Shown piece after piece: positions 48,875-64,000 of a stretch of DNA of 64,000 nt (position 1 is the first letter of the stretch; each line of letters opens with the position of its first letter). The notes beneath the pieces are model-generated. The model searched no databases, was not told where the DNA came from, and saw only the letters and a list, made by a program, of their open reading frames with translations. Both the position numbers and the translations under genes were made by a program. Source of the stretch: Cryptomeria japonica (taxonomy: Eukaryota; Streptophyta; Pinopsida; Cupressales; Cupressaceae); contig NC_081412.1 of assembly GCF_030272615.1 (NCBI RefSeq), positions 479,475,157 through 479,539,156 of the forward strand, in the 5' to 3' direction.

Positions 48875-51246
48875 ACACGTGTGTTATCTTGCTTAGGATT
48901 TGATTGTCCAAAAGATTGTTGAGGGTAAGTGATCAATAGTCAACTTCAAGGCAATAGAGTGATATGACACTAAAAGAGAATTCAAGTGTTTAAAGGTTTG
49001 CAAGTTTTTTGATCTTCGGTTTAAGAGTGCAATGGTGATGATTGATAAGAACCAAGTCCAGTAGGAATGATATATCCTACAATGTGGGACAAAGTTATCC
49101 TGACCAAACGTTTCACTTTCATGATAAAGGATGATTGATCCTGATGAGAAACTATGTTTGAGTCATCAGTTTACCAAAGAGGGTGATAATGCACTTTGAC
49201 ATGTTTATATTTTGAACTTGTTAAGGGTGAGCACTTGCAAATATTCGGGTGTTTATCTTCTAAAGTCTGATTTTGACGGATGATAACTTGACCAAGCAAA
49301 CCAAGCAGACAATCTAAGCACAGATTGACAGATAACAGGTGTTTATGTTTACTGCAAATTGATCAGGCAGAAATGATAAATCGGAAACAGGCATGCAGGA
49401 TACAGCTCTAGACTGACAGATGCAGAGTTTCGTACGACATAAGATTCAGCTTAGGATGACACAAGATACAGAGCTACACTACAGAACAAAATTTTTCATA
49501 TAAATAGCAGCAACTCGTACGACTTGGGATTATAGACTATACGACAAAACACTTATCTCGTATGACACAGGATAGCAGATAGTACGACAAATGATTTTAT
49601 GCAAGTTAACTCATCTGGCAGAGATTATGACTCGTGCTATAGAGAATTAAAGATCATACGACAGGTTGCAAAGAAGGGTAAAAAGTGTTTGTTTTGCTGA
49701 TGTTTTCCAGTTTTTAGGTGTGATTTTCTCATTTAGGGATGAATACACAGCAAACACATGATGTGATAAATGACTCCAATCAAGCTAAACCCTAAAGAAG
49801 TTGGCTGAGAATGAAAACCTTTGCTTGCTAACTTAGGTACACACCCAATAGCTAATCAGAATATGGCCTTTGAGTCTCACGCAATGGATTCTCAACACCG
49901 TATTATCCGAATCCAAATGCTAATGGGGGCACGATATGGCAAGTGTCTTGGGAGAGTTACTATCTCTCTTGCACAAAGATTATCACCCTTTCGGAGGTGA
50001 ATCGGGTAGCTTCTATTTTAACTGGCACTAGTAAGGGATCCATTTGGTGTGTCAAGGTATAAACTCAATTAAGAGGTCTCCCAGCCTTGAAAACCAAGGT
50101 TTGATATACCCGAAGGTATGGAGGAGAACTATTCTTGAGCACTGTCGTTGCTTTGATTTTCATCAAAAATACATTTATTTTATAGTGGGTTGGATTACTT
50201 GGCGTTAGCCGTTCCCACTTAGGTCGTTCCCCTCTCACCATCCTTAAGGGCTAAGAGTTAATAACTCCTCAGGAGGGCAGGCCCGCTAAAGAGATGCACT
50301 AATGAAAGTAAAAGGATGAGTCTAGCTTTCTGATCACCTAAGAAAGGTGAGAGCATACTCGCCTATCATCAAAGACATGAAATACATGGTTGTTCATTTT
50401 TAGCCCAAAATCAAGTGTGCCTAGAAATTTAAATGAATACACCAAGTTGAGTTGAATTCATAGGCAACCTGCAATAAATCCATTAGTAGTCATGATTGTG
50501 TTTTGAATTATGTCTTTGACAAGCGTATCTTCGTAAATCATCCTACAAAAAAGAGTTAGGCTACCAAAAATCTCACAGACAGAACAAGATTAGCATTAGT
50601 GATCCGAACTACGAAATTTTCAAAAAAAAACTGTATGAAATTTTAGTCTTACTTCAAATAGGCATAACTTTCTGCACGGGACTTGAAATTATGAGTCGTT
50701 TAACTCGTTGGAAAGGTCTCCAAGAGTTGTAGATGAGATTTTGAAAGAGCATGCCTAGCTAGGCACTTTCAAAGGCTAAAAATGCCTTTAAGACCTTCAA
50801 AAATGCAAATTACCATCATATAGACAAACTTGAAAATTCTAACTTGCAATTTATCAAAAAATCACAGAACCACAGACTCGTACGACATGCTTTTCTAGTT
50901 AGTACAACACAAAATGAGATTTCACACAGGGACCAAAATTGACTCGTACAAAATAGAAATGAACTAGAATGAGTCAAACAATGCTAAAGCAGAAACTCGT
51001 ATGAGAAGGATTTAGCTCCTGTACGACAATGAAAAGGAGCTCGTACGACACAGGATCAACAATTTGCAATGGTTAAAATGATGTCGTACGACAGAAGAAT
51101 CACCTCGTACGAGTTAGGATTGCCTATCGTCCTAGACTGAAAGGAAGCTCGTACGAGCTGAAAAGGCAACCCGTATGAATTTTTGAAACAGAGCTGGACA
51201 GAGATGAAGTTTTCTAAAGATTAAGAGGCCAAAAGAGATTATTACG
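48875..51246 (-). other. Element B 5' leader with TCGTACGA palindromes
   Basis: About 2.4 kb between primer site and gag without a coding signal. Around 49430-49650 and 50870-51180 lie about fifteen intact or decayed copies of the palindrome TCGTACGA or its half-site in the context CTCGTACGACA. The region probably carries packaging or translation signals, which is inference. Confidence 0.7.
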
Positions 51247-51267
51247 GCCCCACGGTGGGCGCCAAAA
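51247..51267 (-). other. Element B primer binding site
   Basis: In element orientation the bases next to the 5' LTR read TTGGCGCCCACCGTGGGG, a primer-site form common in plant Gypsy elements. The tRNA partner was not determined. Confidence 0.8.
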
Positions 51268-52283
51268 TGTCATGCTCTGTGAAGTGTACATGTACCTACA
51301 ACCACAATGCACTCAATAAATCATTACAAGCATGGTTACAAGATTTAAATCAAAGAAAGACAAAACCATAGCTAATCGACTTATTGCCTCCTAGTAAATG
51401 TGAGTATGAAAAAAGCTCTCAGATCTGATTATGCATATTCCAGTGACTTAACTACACTTAGATGGAGGATTTGAATGATGAAAATGCATGATCTAGCAAG
51501 AATAGCATGATTAAGCTATATGAGTTCATGATTGATCTAGAAAATGAACTAAGATTAAGATGCAATTAAGCTAAGATTAAGCATGGTAACATTGCTAAAG
51601 AATGATAAACTATAAGCTAGATGCCTATAATAACAATGCATAAGATGAGAATGAGATGGGATCCATATTGCTCAAAATGAGGTCTATTTATAGGATTTTC
51701 CAAGGCTAGGGGTGATGTGGCAGGAATCAACGGTCAAGATTGATATGAAGATATCAATGGTTAAATTGGAGGAGGTTGGCAAAGGGGGTTGGATTAAAGG
51801 GAACATCTGTCATCTCTATGGTGACAAGTGTCAAGAGGCTTCTAGAAAGAGTAGGATGAAAGGGAACACTTAGTGACAAGTGTCACAAAGGTTCTAGAAG
51901 ATGTTGGATGAAAGGGGACATGGTGGTAGGTAGAATGGGTTAGGTTTAGGAGTGGTAGAAGTTAGGAGAATTTGAATTTAAAAATTCAAATAATATGAAA
52001 AGGCTAATTAATCTCAACAACTCATGGATTTGATTTGTTTTAATTAGTTAAAGTATTAGAAGAAATGATTTTGGATGGAGAGAATTAATTAATTTGAATT
52101 AATTAATTAAAGGGGTGAAATGAAATGAACCTATTTAATAAATCCTTAGATTTATTAATAAGTAGATGAAAAGGAAGGATTTAATCAAATTACTTAGTGA
52201 ATTCAATTAAATTGGGGAGGGGAGATTAATTAAATAATTGCTTATTTAATTAATTATCTTCAGACCATTTTTAGGTGTATACA
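51268..52283 (-). mobile_element. Element B 5' LTR
   Basis: 1016 bp, TGTCATGCTCTG to TAGGTGTATACA, collinear with 38771-39801. Confidence 0.93.
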
Positions 52284-52475
52284 ATCACAACTTTAGTTTT
52301 TATCAGTGTAAGGTCTTTGTAATTTTTTCTCATTGAACTTGAACTTTTAACCTTCTTTGGTTCAAGGTTCAAGCTGGTTCAAAGGTTCAACATGCGGCTA
52401 AATATGAAGACAAAGTGATAAATGAAGCATATTGTGGGCAAAGTGTAATTTTGAACCTTCTGATTGAACCCCGCA

Positions 52476-52503
52476 GGTTCAAGGTTCAAGGTTCAAGGTT
52501 CAA
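52476..52503. repeat. (GGTTCAA)4 in element C 3' LTR
   Basis: Four perfect heptamers. The 5' LTR at the same place (about 31433-31455) has one or two. Confidence 0.85.
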
Positions 52504-54024
52504 GGTTCACAAGTTCAATTTCAGAGGTTCGAATTTAGAGTTCAGAGATTCATCAGATTAAACAGATGCAGGTTCAGAGTGTGAGTTCAAAATTCAATGA
52601 GTTCAATAATCCAATAACATTGACATGAGTTGTCATATAACATGTTGATTTGCCAAACAAGCTGATAATGGTGATTTTTCTAAGGCTTGATATATTTTAG
52701 AGGTGCTCCTGGATCTGATTAGTGTCAATTTTAATGGCAACTCAAAGTGGTGATCCATGTATAAGTTTTGGTATGTATATTGTTTGAAATTTTCAATGCA
52801 GCCTATAACCACGAATTTTATGAGACAGGAAAATCAGTCTTTGTGTGGGGGTCATAACAATGAATTCAATTGTTGGATCCCACTAAAGTTTTGATATGTT
52901 TTAGAAACCTAGATTTCTAAATCCTCACTCGAGCGATTGGAAAAATATTATTGAGTTCAAAAGTTATTGATCTCTGAATACGGGTCTATAAAAATTTTGA
53001 GAAAAAAATTATTATGAGAAGCTCATGGTGGGGACTCTTTTGAAATGGAGATCCAGATAATAATTTATCCTGGAGATATAAAAAATATGTCCACCCGTCA
53101 ACGCATAATTAGATGTGTTTAATTTAAATTTTCTACAAATATTTCTTAGAAAGGAATGGAGGATAAAAGTTTTGAAGCTTAAAAAAAATGAGTTGTCGGG
53201 AAGAAGATAAAAGATAAAAGAAAAGATTAATTAATAATCTTTTCAAGAATCAGTTATTGATAACTGAAAGTCTCTTTAAAAAAAAGGCTATATATATGCA
53301 ATGAAAGAAAAGAGCAGGGCTTCTTTTTTTCCTCTAGTTGTTTTAAAAAAAAGGGGCAACGTTGTTTTCTGGACTGCTGAGTTTTATTTTTCAGAAGTGT
53401 TGAGTCTGTGAGCCCACATTTTGGCATTGATGGAATGAAGAAGATTGTGTTTATCTATGCATTTGTCAATATTTTCTTTTGATTACAATGAGCTTTGTTT
53501 CTCTTGTGATTACCTTTCATTGCCTTTTTTGTTACATTAAACTGTGTATGCATTTAATTTTGAAACTTAGATTTCAGAAATAATTTGTATGTTGGAAAGA
53601 AATATGTTGTGAGCTCTTTGTCTGGGTATTCTGATCCCACTTGTCCTTTGAGGCATGAGAGAGACTCAATCAGAGTCCAGAGCATTTTGATCTATTGGAA
53701 AGGGTATATTCGTGGGTGTGGGTAATTAAACTGTATTTTACTTACCTTCATTCACTTCATTATAAATTTGTTTTCACATCTACTCTCGTGGTTATGGGTA
53801 GATGTTAGTTTTCATTTATTGCTTTCTGGTTAAAAGCATATTCAGAAAATATACATTTTATCCAATGAAGGGAGTTGTACCTTCATATCAAAATTCAGAG
53901 AGAATTTGCACTTACGATTGCAAGTGACTCAACTGTTGGTTCTTTTGTTGTCTTTCAATTTGGGTATTTATGAGTCATTTTTGAAAGGTATTTACGAAGG
54001 ACAAATCTGTTAACCAACAATATG

Positions 54025-57843
<3,819 letters not shown>

Positions 57844-58693
57844 AAAGAACTATGAGAATGGTTGTTTTTCTTTATATAGAGAGAGAGTTGAATGTACAAT
57901 GTTACCATCTATAATATCATTCAAACTATTCATAACAAACAAGCTTAAAAATATCTTTGAGGTTTGGTATGCATATCATATTTTTCTATAAGGGTGTCAT
58001 GCAAAAAGATCTTGAGACGATTTTGACCACTCTCACTATCAGGTTCTTAATTGACAAAATCTTAAGATTCAATGTTTGTATTGTTTTCAAGAGCTATTTT
58101 TTTGTTTTGCTTGGGCTCAGACTTTGTATGTGCCTTGCATTGGTCACTTATGTTGTTTGAGGGCCCGTGTGAAGTGTGTGTTAAGTAGACTTAACTAAGA
58201 TTAAACCCAGGTTACTTCTAAAAAGCAACTACAATTAACCAACCCCCAGCTTTCTAGAGTTTTCAAACTGAATGTCATTAACATTTTAACAGCGTGGAGA
58301 CCCTGAGGAACTCAATAACATAAGAGAGTGTTAATTGTTGCATGGCAATATATATATATATATATATATATATATCTGTGCGTGTGTGTGCGCACACACA
58401 CACACACACATAGAGTGGTCTTCAACTTAAGACGAAGGGAAAAAGATAAGAAGATGAAATGAAGAGTCAGACTTCACATCCCAACAATCTCTCATTTGAA
58501 GTTTGACTCATGATGCAACTTCACATCTGAACAACCTCCCAATTAAACTATGCTTTTCATGGCCTATCCCCTTCTCTCCATTCTCCAACCAATATCCAAA
58601 CACAATCACCAAATCTCATGGTAATAAATATGCCAAGAATCAATCATCATAGCTGGAATAGAAACCACGGCTAATTGATAATCACCTCCAACT
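57844..58693. other. Non-coding DNA between the GGPPS relic and repeat copy 2
   Basis: No gene is supported; frames at 57791-58160 are chance. It includes the dinucleotide block at 58348-58410. Positions 58411-58693 may belong to the duplicated unit, whose left end was lost from copy 1. Confidence 0.6.
58348..58410. repeat. (TA)n followed by a GT/CA palindrome
   Basis: About 28 bp of TA is followed by GTGTGTGTGCGCACACACAC and more CA. All of it is alternating purine-pyrimidine. Confidence 0.93.
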
Positions 58694-61591
58694 AACCATA
58701 TAACATCAATAAATTCATGCCAACATATCTAGACCATACAACAATTCATTGTGTAATCTACTGTCGTGCTAAAAAATACCATCTTCCAACAAAAACACAC
58801 CAAAAAATCGTTGATGTGCAAAAAAACTAGAAGACTCTTATATAGCATCCACATGTGTTGCATGAGCAATGCCAACTAGAACAACTCAAATCTACCAATC
58901 AAAACTAACATAAAAGGTGTGGCAATAATCAAATCACAATGATCTGCAACCTGCAACCAACCCATGGCAAAATCTCACTTGACATCCTCTAAGTCCTTGT
59001 CAAAAGACCACATACCCGCGTTGTTAAAAAATAATAAAATTTAACAACAATAGATGACCTCAAATAACTCTAGGAAGAAACATCCATGCACACCATATCT
59101 CATCCTTCTACCAATGCCACTAAGTGCTCAACTGTGCAAAGTATGACCTCCTTTACCTCCCCAAATGAAAAGTATTAACAACAGCCAACTATAATGTGCC
59201 CAAAACTAGGCATCGATACCCCTTGCTAGGCTAGACATGAGTATGTAACAATCCCTTCTATTGTGAGGGAGTGTTGAGGTTGAGATCTTATAATTCATTA
59301 GCTCACTCACACATACCCTTTTACAACAAACTATGTCTCTAGCATAGGATGATGTTGGCAAGTCTTCTACATCTTGAAGTTCACCTCACTTATGTCAAAA
59401 CTATGGGTTACTTTTTATTTATGGGTTTCAGGATGATAGGATTGATATGGCTAGTAGCAAGGCCTATCTATATTGGATTAGATTGTCATGATATATGAGC
59501 TACTAAATCAAATATTTAGAATTTGTGGATAGGTAAATTTGAATAATGTAAAATTAAATTTATTATATTTCATTTTGAAACGTAATATTAACTAAATTAC
59601 TAGATTGATTGTAATGAATTTAAGGGTTGGAGTGTTTACCCTATATCTAGTATCAAAACAATGTCGAGTTCACATGTATGTAAGTAGTAAGGAAATAATA
59701 AACATAGTACATGTTGATAGTTGAACCTTATATAAATGGTATTCATAAAAATCATATTATCTATATGAAACATGTTAATGTTGGGCCTTTGACATCAACA
59801 CCTTTTAGTTGCAGCAGCCATTAATCTTATACTAAGGTAAGCTTGACTATTTTTTATATTAAATATTTCTAAAATAATGTTACGTAAATATTTGTAATTC
59901 ATTGCATTTTTTATTTCCAAATGATAACATTAATTGATAATCCTCATAGTATGTATACCATAATGGAGCATGGTATTGTCATACTAGTATCATATTTGAA
60001 ATATTTTCATTTTAATAATTATTTAAAAAAGAATTATTTGTCTCACTTTATAGAGGATTTTTATAAATACTCTTTATTAATCTCTTCTTTAACTAAAGGA
60101 TCATAATATTCTCTATTTTTATCTCTCTTTTAATTCTGAATGGTTATTTTATAACTTTGTCTTTTCTTGGGAAAAAAGACACAACATTTCTCCATTACTA
60201 AATTAGTTTTTGTTCTAGTTAGCATAAGATGTATCTACATCACAACTCAAAAAAATACATAACCGATAATTGAAGATGACAAGATTGAATATTTATACTT
60301 CAAAGTTTCTATTTTATTTTGCTTCATCTACATTATTTTCTTCTTTTAATTCATATATCTCTTTTCACCCTAATTTTAATTCTACAAGTACATTCACTAA
60401 AATCATTTTTCCAATTAAAATCATGATGAGAACTATACATGTGTTCTTCATATAAAGTATATCATGAATTTACAGTTGAAGAACTAATGTTATTTTACAA
60501 GTTTACTATTGTTTAACATATCTTCTTTAATATAAATGTTCTAATGTAACTTCAATAAAAATATTATAAAATATATTATCATGTGTTTACATTACATACT
60601 ATACAAACACTCATCATATATAAAATAATATATATATTCAAAATATATTCTAAAATAATAATCATGCATTAGAGACTACATGAGTATCCCCTTAACCTAG
60701 AAATAGAGTATAATTGAATAATGTCAATTATTCACAAGTAGGACACAATGTAAACTTTCCAAGAATAATAGCTCTATTAAATAAATCACATGTATAAGGT
60801 TATTGGTTTGATTAAGTCCAATAAAAAAGTGAAATAGATAAAGATGATCTACTTAAAAATATATTGCTAGCATATCAAAAGAAAACAATAATACCTTATG
60901 ACCATACACAAAGCACTTTATAGAAAATAGCTATAACATTTCTTTTGTTTAACTAAGGTATTCAAACTTTAATTTTAGTTCAATTTTATTTATCTATTTA
61001 AACATTAATAATAATAAAAAATAAAGTTTGTCTATCCCTCTATAAATTCAACATGTTCCCATGTTTGCTCCTAAAATATTTTAATTCATATAAGCATCTT
61101 ATTTTCTAGATGTGAAATTGATCCGGAGACCTATGAAATATGAGCACACAATGAAGCTCATCTTAAACAAATATAAATGTTGTTTTGGAACAAACATAAG
61201 AAAGCAACTCAAAATAAACACAATACAAACTGAAAATAGCATGGATATACAATTTCACCCTTTATAGATACTAAAGCACTAACTCTTATTAAAAAGACAA
61301 CTTTCTTAAATATGAAAAGATATTAGTCAAAACAAAAATATAAGAATTGAATTAAATAACACTAAAGATTTCATCTCTATTTGAGATTTAATGATGCACT
61401 AATTTATATTAAAAAGGAAAATATAGTACTTAACACGTCCTTAACAATAACAACACAATTCACTTATCCATGAGCAATCCAACTTAATTGGCCAATATGT
61501 AGAACATATACACTACTAATTCTTATATAAGATCAAGGGAATAAATCTCATAAGAGATAAATAACCTCTTCCTAGAAAATAATTCTAATAA
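58694..61591 (+). repeat. Large direct repeat, copy 2
   Basis: Collinear with 1773-4530 (for example CATCAATAAATTCATGCCAA near 58708 and 1790). Shared homology ends at AATTCTAATAAT, where copy 2 abuts GGGTTAGTGTAGG, the possible start of another insertion. No coding support; frames at 59921-60106 and 60270-60455 are chance. Confidence 0.85.
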
Positions 61592-61779
61592 TGGGTTAGT
61601 GTAGGATCAAGGGGGGCCAAAAAGTGACGATGTGAAAAAAATAGCCTTCTTCACTCACCTAAAAATGCAAAAATCTGTGTTGACTTTTTGCTTGGCCTGG
61701 GTGTTAGTACACCTTGGCCTGGTAATTACCTATGCAAATCGGATATCTGATTTTTATTTGTAATTTTAATTTAAAAAAT

Positions 61780-62170
61780 AAATTATATGTTACATATTAT
61801 ATAATATATTATTATATTACATAATACGTATTGTATTATATATAATATAATATAATATTATATATAATATAATATTGTATAATACAATATTATATTATAT
61901 TATATATAATATTATATTATATTATATATAATACAATACGTATTATATAATATAATAATATATTATATAATACGTATTATATAATATATTATTATATTAT
62001 AATATAATTTAATATAATAATATATTATATAATACAATATTATATTATATTATATATAATATAATATAATATTATAATATATATAATATAATACAATACA
62101 TATTATATAATATAATAATATATTATATAGTATATTATTATATTATATAATATATTTATATTATATATGT
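61780..62170. repeat. TATAATATTATA palindromic AT tract
   Basis: About 390 bp of almost pure A/T made of overlapping palindromes (ATATAATATTATAT type, with TACGTA islands). It is bracketed by CGGATATCTGATTTT at about 61740 and 62199. Confidence 0.9.
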
Positions 62171-62518
62171 TATTTAAAAATAATTTAAGTATAAAAATCG
62201 GATATCTGATTTTCTGAGACTTTTATATTTCGACAGTGACAGCCTGTGAGTCATTTTTAACTCACGGGTCGCACGATTTCATCAAAATCCGATATCCGGT
62301 GTTTTGACAAAAAAATGCTAAAAAATAGATTTAGAGGTAAGAATTTTATCATTTTCATTCATTTTTTTGTATTTTTTGTTAATGTTTATTTGATTTTTCA
62401 TTGAAAATATGATTTTGTTCATGAAAACTAGATTTTTTTAAATCAAATACCTAATTGTTTAAATTTGTTAACTAAATTTAATTGTTTACATTCAATTAGG
62501 TTAAAAATTGGGGATAAC

Positions 62519-63869
62519 AATGAAAACACTGACCAACCACAACTGCAACAACCAAACCCTCAATTCAGGATTTGATTGCACAAAATTTGAATGAATTGAG
62601 GGGGATTGTAGAAGTATATCGTAGGATCCCTCGTCTAAACCCAATGTTTGATCCTCTCACATCGATCATAAAAAGTATGCAAACCATTACTGAGGAGCAC
62701 AATGTCGCCCTTTTGTGGCGAGATTCTATGAGGGAAAAATATGTAGATGGCTTGTCGTATAAGGATATCAAGGATCTCGAGATATCCAAAGCTGAAATCG
62801 CCTTAGTGTTTGTCAATCCCCGTACTGGTCAGCCCGTAGATCCCCCAAAAAAAAACTTTCTATTAAATGGTGCACAAATGATGGGATTGTGAAAAACTTT
62901 TGGGATCGTTGGTGGATGGTTTTCGACAAACCTCCCAACAACAATCTTAATATCCCCTTCTATTTCATAAAAGAATTGTATGCTGAGTTTGTTTTAAACA
63001 AACATGTGAACTACTTTGACATCCAACCTTTCCAGGGTGTAGGTTTAGGTATGACCCAAAATAGACTTGGGGCAGTCAAAGTAGTCAAGGGTCCATATGT
63101 CCCCCCTCCTCCTGTTGATCCCCCACCTGCAGTGCAGCATCCTGATATCATTTGTGAGGCGGCTTCACGGACCATATTGGCTATTCACTCTTTGAGTAGC
63201 CTTTTGGTTTCTCAAGCTGCATCAGTAGCTCAGCCTACTCTTGATGGTAGTGGTGCATCTCGTGGTGTTGACACGTCATCCTCGGCTCCACACATGTATG
63301 TGTGCCCCATAGTTGTGTCATGTGTGGGCACGTATGCTTGGGTCTAGTTGGATAGCCCATTGATCCTCTTGTGGATAGTGCAGATTATGAGGTGCATGAG
63401 ATGCATGATGCACCAGATGTTATTACATAGACTTGAGGATACCCTGGGGAGTCCTCACATGCTAGAGGCGAGGAGGTGTCGTCATCATACATTGATGATG
63501 TAGTGGTAAGATTTATATTTTCACAATTCATGTTATATTTTAATTAAATATTTATAAATTAGATAATATTAAGTACTAATTTTTATTTACATGGTCTATT
63601 TAACAGTTGATGACCGAGGATGAGTTGAGACAGATTTAGGAGGGCACCTTGTTGGCCATTTCATTTGGCCTTGATAGCTTGACGGTACATATATTATTGC
63701 ACCTAGTCGTTTGTATTTTATTGTACATACATGCTCATCATTTATATTGGTATTAATTAGATTATGTAACTTGCATGTATATCTTATTTTACTCTTGTAG
63801 GGCACAAGCAGCACGAGTGTGGGGCAGTGTGATTTAGGATTTGGTAGTGGAGTTGGAGACAAGGGAAAG
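62519..63869 (+). pseudogene. Unrecognised multi-exon reading frame
   Basis: Frame 62569-62892 encodes LNELRGIVEVYRRIPRLNPM and WRDSMREKYVDGLSYKDI. At the A9 run (62847-62855) the better frame shifts and continues as KWCTNDGIVKNFWDRWWMVF through 63345, with a Pro-rich patch near 63100-63130 (PPPPVDPPP). Downstream, GTAAG at 63506 to CAG at 63606, and GTACA at 63685 to TAG at 63800, look like introns. Exon 63801-63869 ends at GTAAT. In-frame TAG codons occur after 63343 and in the 63607 exon. I do not recognise the family; a transposase-associated protein is one possibility. Confidence 0.45.
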
Positions 63870-64000
63870 GTAATTGAATGCAAATATGATTGAATGAATA
63901 GTTTAAATAACTTATAGTGATTATACATGTCTAGACATAGATTGATAGTTTCATATACTTGTTGTATATATATACAGAGAATTCTTGGCTTCACATCCTT

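Larger units (their letters stand above)
38771..52283 (-). mobile_element. Element B: Tat-lineage Ty3/Gypsy LTR retrotransposon
   Basis: A complete 13.5-kb element. Minus-strand order is 5' LTR (51268-52283), primer site, leader of about 2.4 kb, gag (48874 to about 47081), protease (46948-46046), a variable spacer, RT (44905-43913), RNase H, a second archaeal-type RNase H, integrase (about 42800-41552), a 3' untranslated region of about 1.75 kb, polypurine tract and 3' LTR (38771-39801). Two RNase H domains are the hallmark of the Tat group. Many stops across pol contrast with LTRs that look mid-to-high 90s percent alike by eye. Confidence 0.92.
31060..54019 (+). mobile_element. Element C: non-autonomous LTR retrotransposon hosting elements B and D
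   Basis: LTRs are 31060-32962 and 38588-54019 (about 1.9 kb net each). They start TGTTACCCTCC, end GTTAACCAACA and are flanked by a near-perfect TSD. The internal region is only about 1.8 kb after removing solo LTR D, with no protease, RT, RNase H or integrase, so mobilisation must depend on another element. The tRNA-Arg-type primer site suggests an Ogre/Tat-related driver, which is inference. In the first 183 bp the LTRs differ at about 12 places, so C looks older than elements A and B. Confidence 0.87.
38588..54019 (+). mobile_element. Element C 3' LTR, split by element B
   Basis: The pieces are 38588-38770 and 52284-54019, collinear with 31060-32962. The break falls at GTTGTATCG|C in the intact copy. 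The right piece carries an expanded (GGTTCAA)4 at 52476-52503. Frames at 38439-38639 and 38507-38785 are not genes. Confidence 0.88.
61592..64000 (+). mobile_element. Possible DNA transposon (left part only)
   Basis: Sequence starting GGGTTAGTGTAGGATCAAGG interrupts the duplicated unit exactly where homology with copy 1 ends. It contains a non-repetitive multi-exon reading frame. No terminal inverted repeat can be tested because the right end lies outside the window. It could equally be host sequence beyond a duplication edge. Confidence 0.35.

Overview
The window is nuclear DNA from a large, repeat-rich plant genome, most likely a conifer. It is AT-rich and dominated by plant LTR retrotransposons (Ty3/Gypsy chromovirus and Tat types) plus an L1-type LINE that carries an RNase H domain. 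The only recognisable host-type gene is a broken geranylgeranyl diphosphate synthase (GGPPS) whose N-terminal half looks like conifer, especially yew-type, plastid GGPPS. The species cannot be fixed from sequence alone. I see no intact host gene, rRNA gene, CRISPR array or functional tRNA gene.

The layout is a nest of insertions resolved by target-site duplications (TSDs). Positions 1-1772 are the end of an LTR in inverted orientation. Positions 1773 to about 4530 are copy 1 of a roughly 2.8-kb direct repeat; copy 2 is at about 58694-61591. A solo LTR runs from 5185 to 30214 (TSD CTACA) and was split twice. The first insertion is a complete 12.1-kb chromovirus at 5501-17623 (element A, minus strand, TSD TTAGA, about 3.64-kb LTRs, initiator-Met-type primer site). 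The second is a degenerate LINE at about 22468-30150 that landed in a trinucleotide microsatellite.

A second nest spans 31060-54019. Element C is a non-autonomous plus-strand LTR element (about 1.9-kb LTRs, tRNA-Arg-type primer site, TSD ATATC/ATATG). It has an unidentified ORF cut in frame by a solo LTR (element D, 33364-37186, TSD TGATG). Its 3' LTR is cut by a complete Tat-type element B (38771-52283, minus strand, about 1.02-kb LTRs, dual RNase H). A tRNA-Arg-like sequence lies against the 3' LTR of element C, where a polypurine tract would be expected.

With the insertions removed, the locus is about 15 kb of low-coding DNA. It contains the direct repeat pair and, between its two copies, the GGPPS pseudogene (56987-57843), which has the N-terminal 167 residues and C-terminal tail but lacks the catalytic core. 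The right end (61592-64000) holds an AT-rich palindromic tract and an unrecognised multi-exon reading frame with a frameshift at a run of nine A's, possibly the gene of a DNA transposon.

No genes here appear to work together as a host pathway. The functional content is retroelement machinery (Gag, protease, reverse transcriptase, RNase H, integrase), all with inactivating lesions. The main interest is the layered insertion history, the tRNA-Arg relic in element C, the palindrome-rich leader of element B and the gutted GGPPS.
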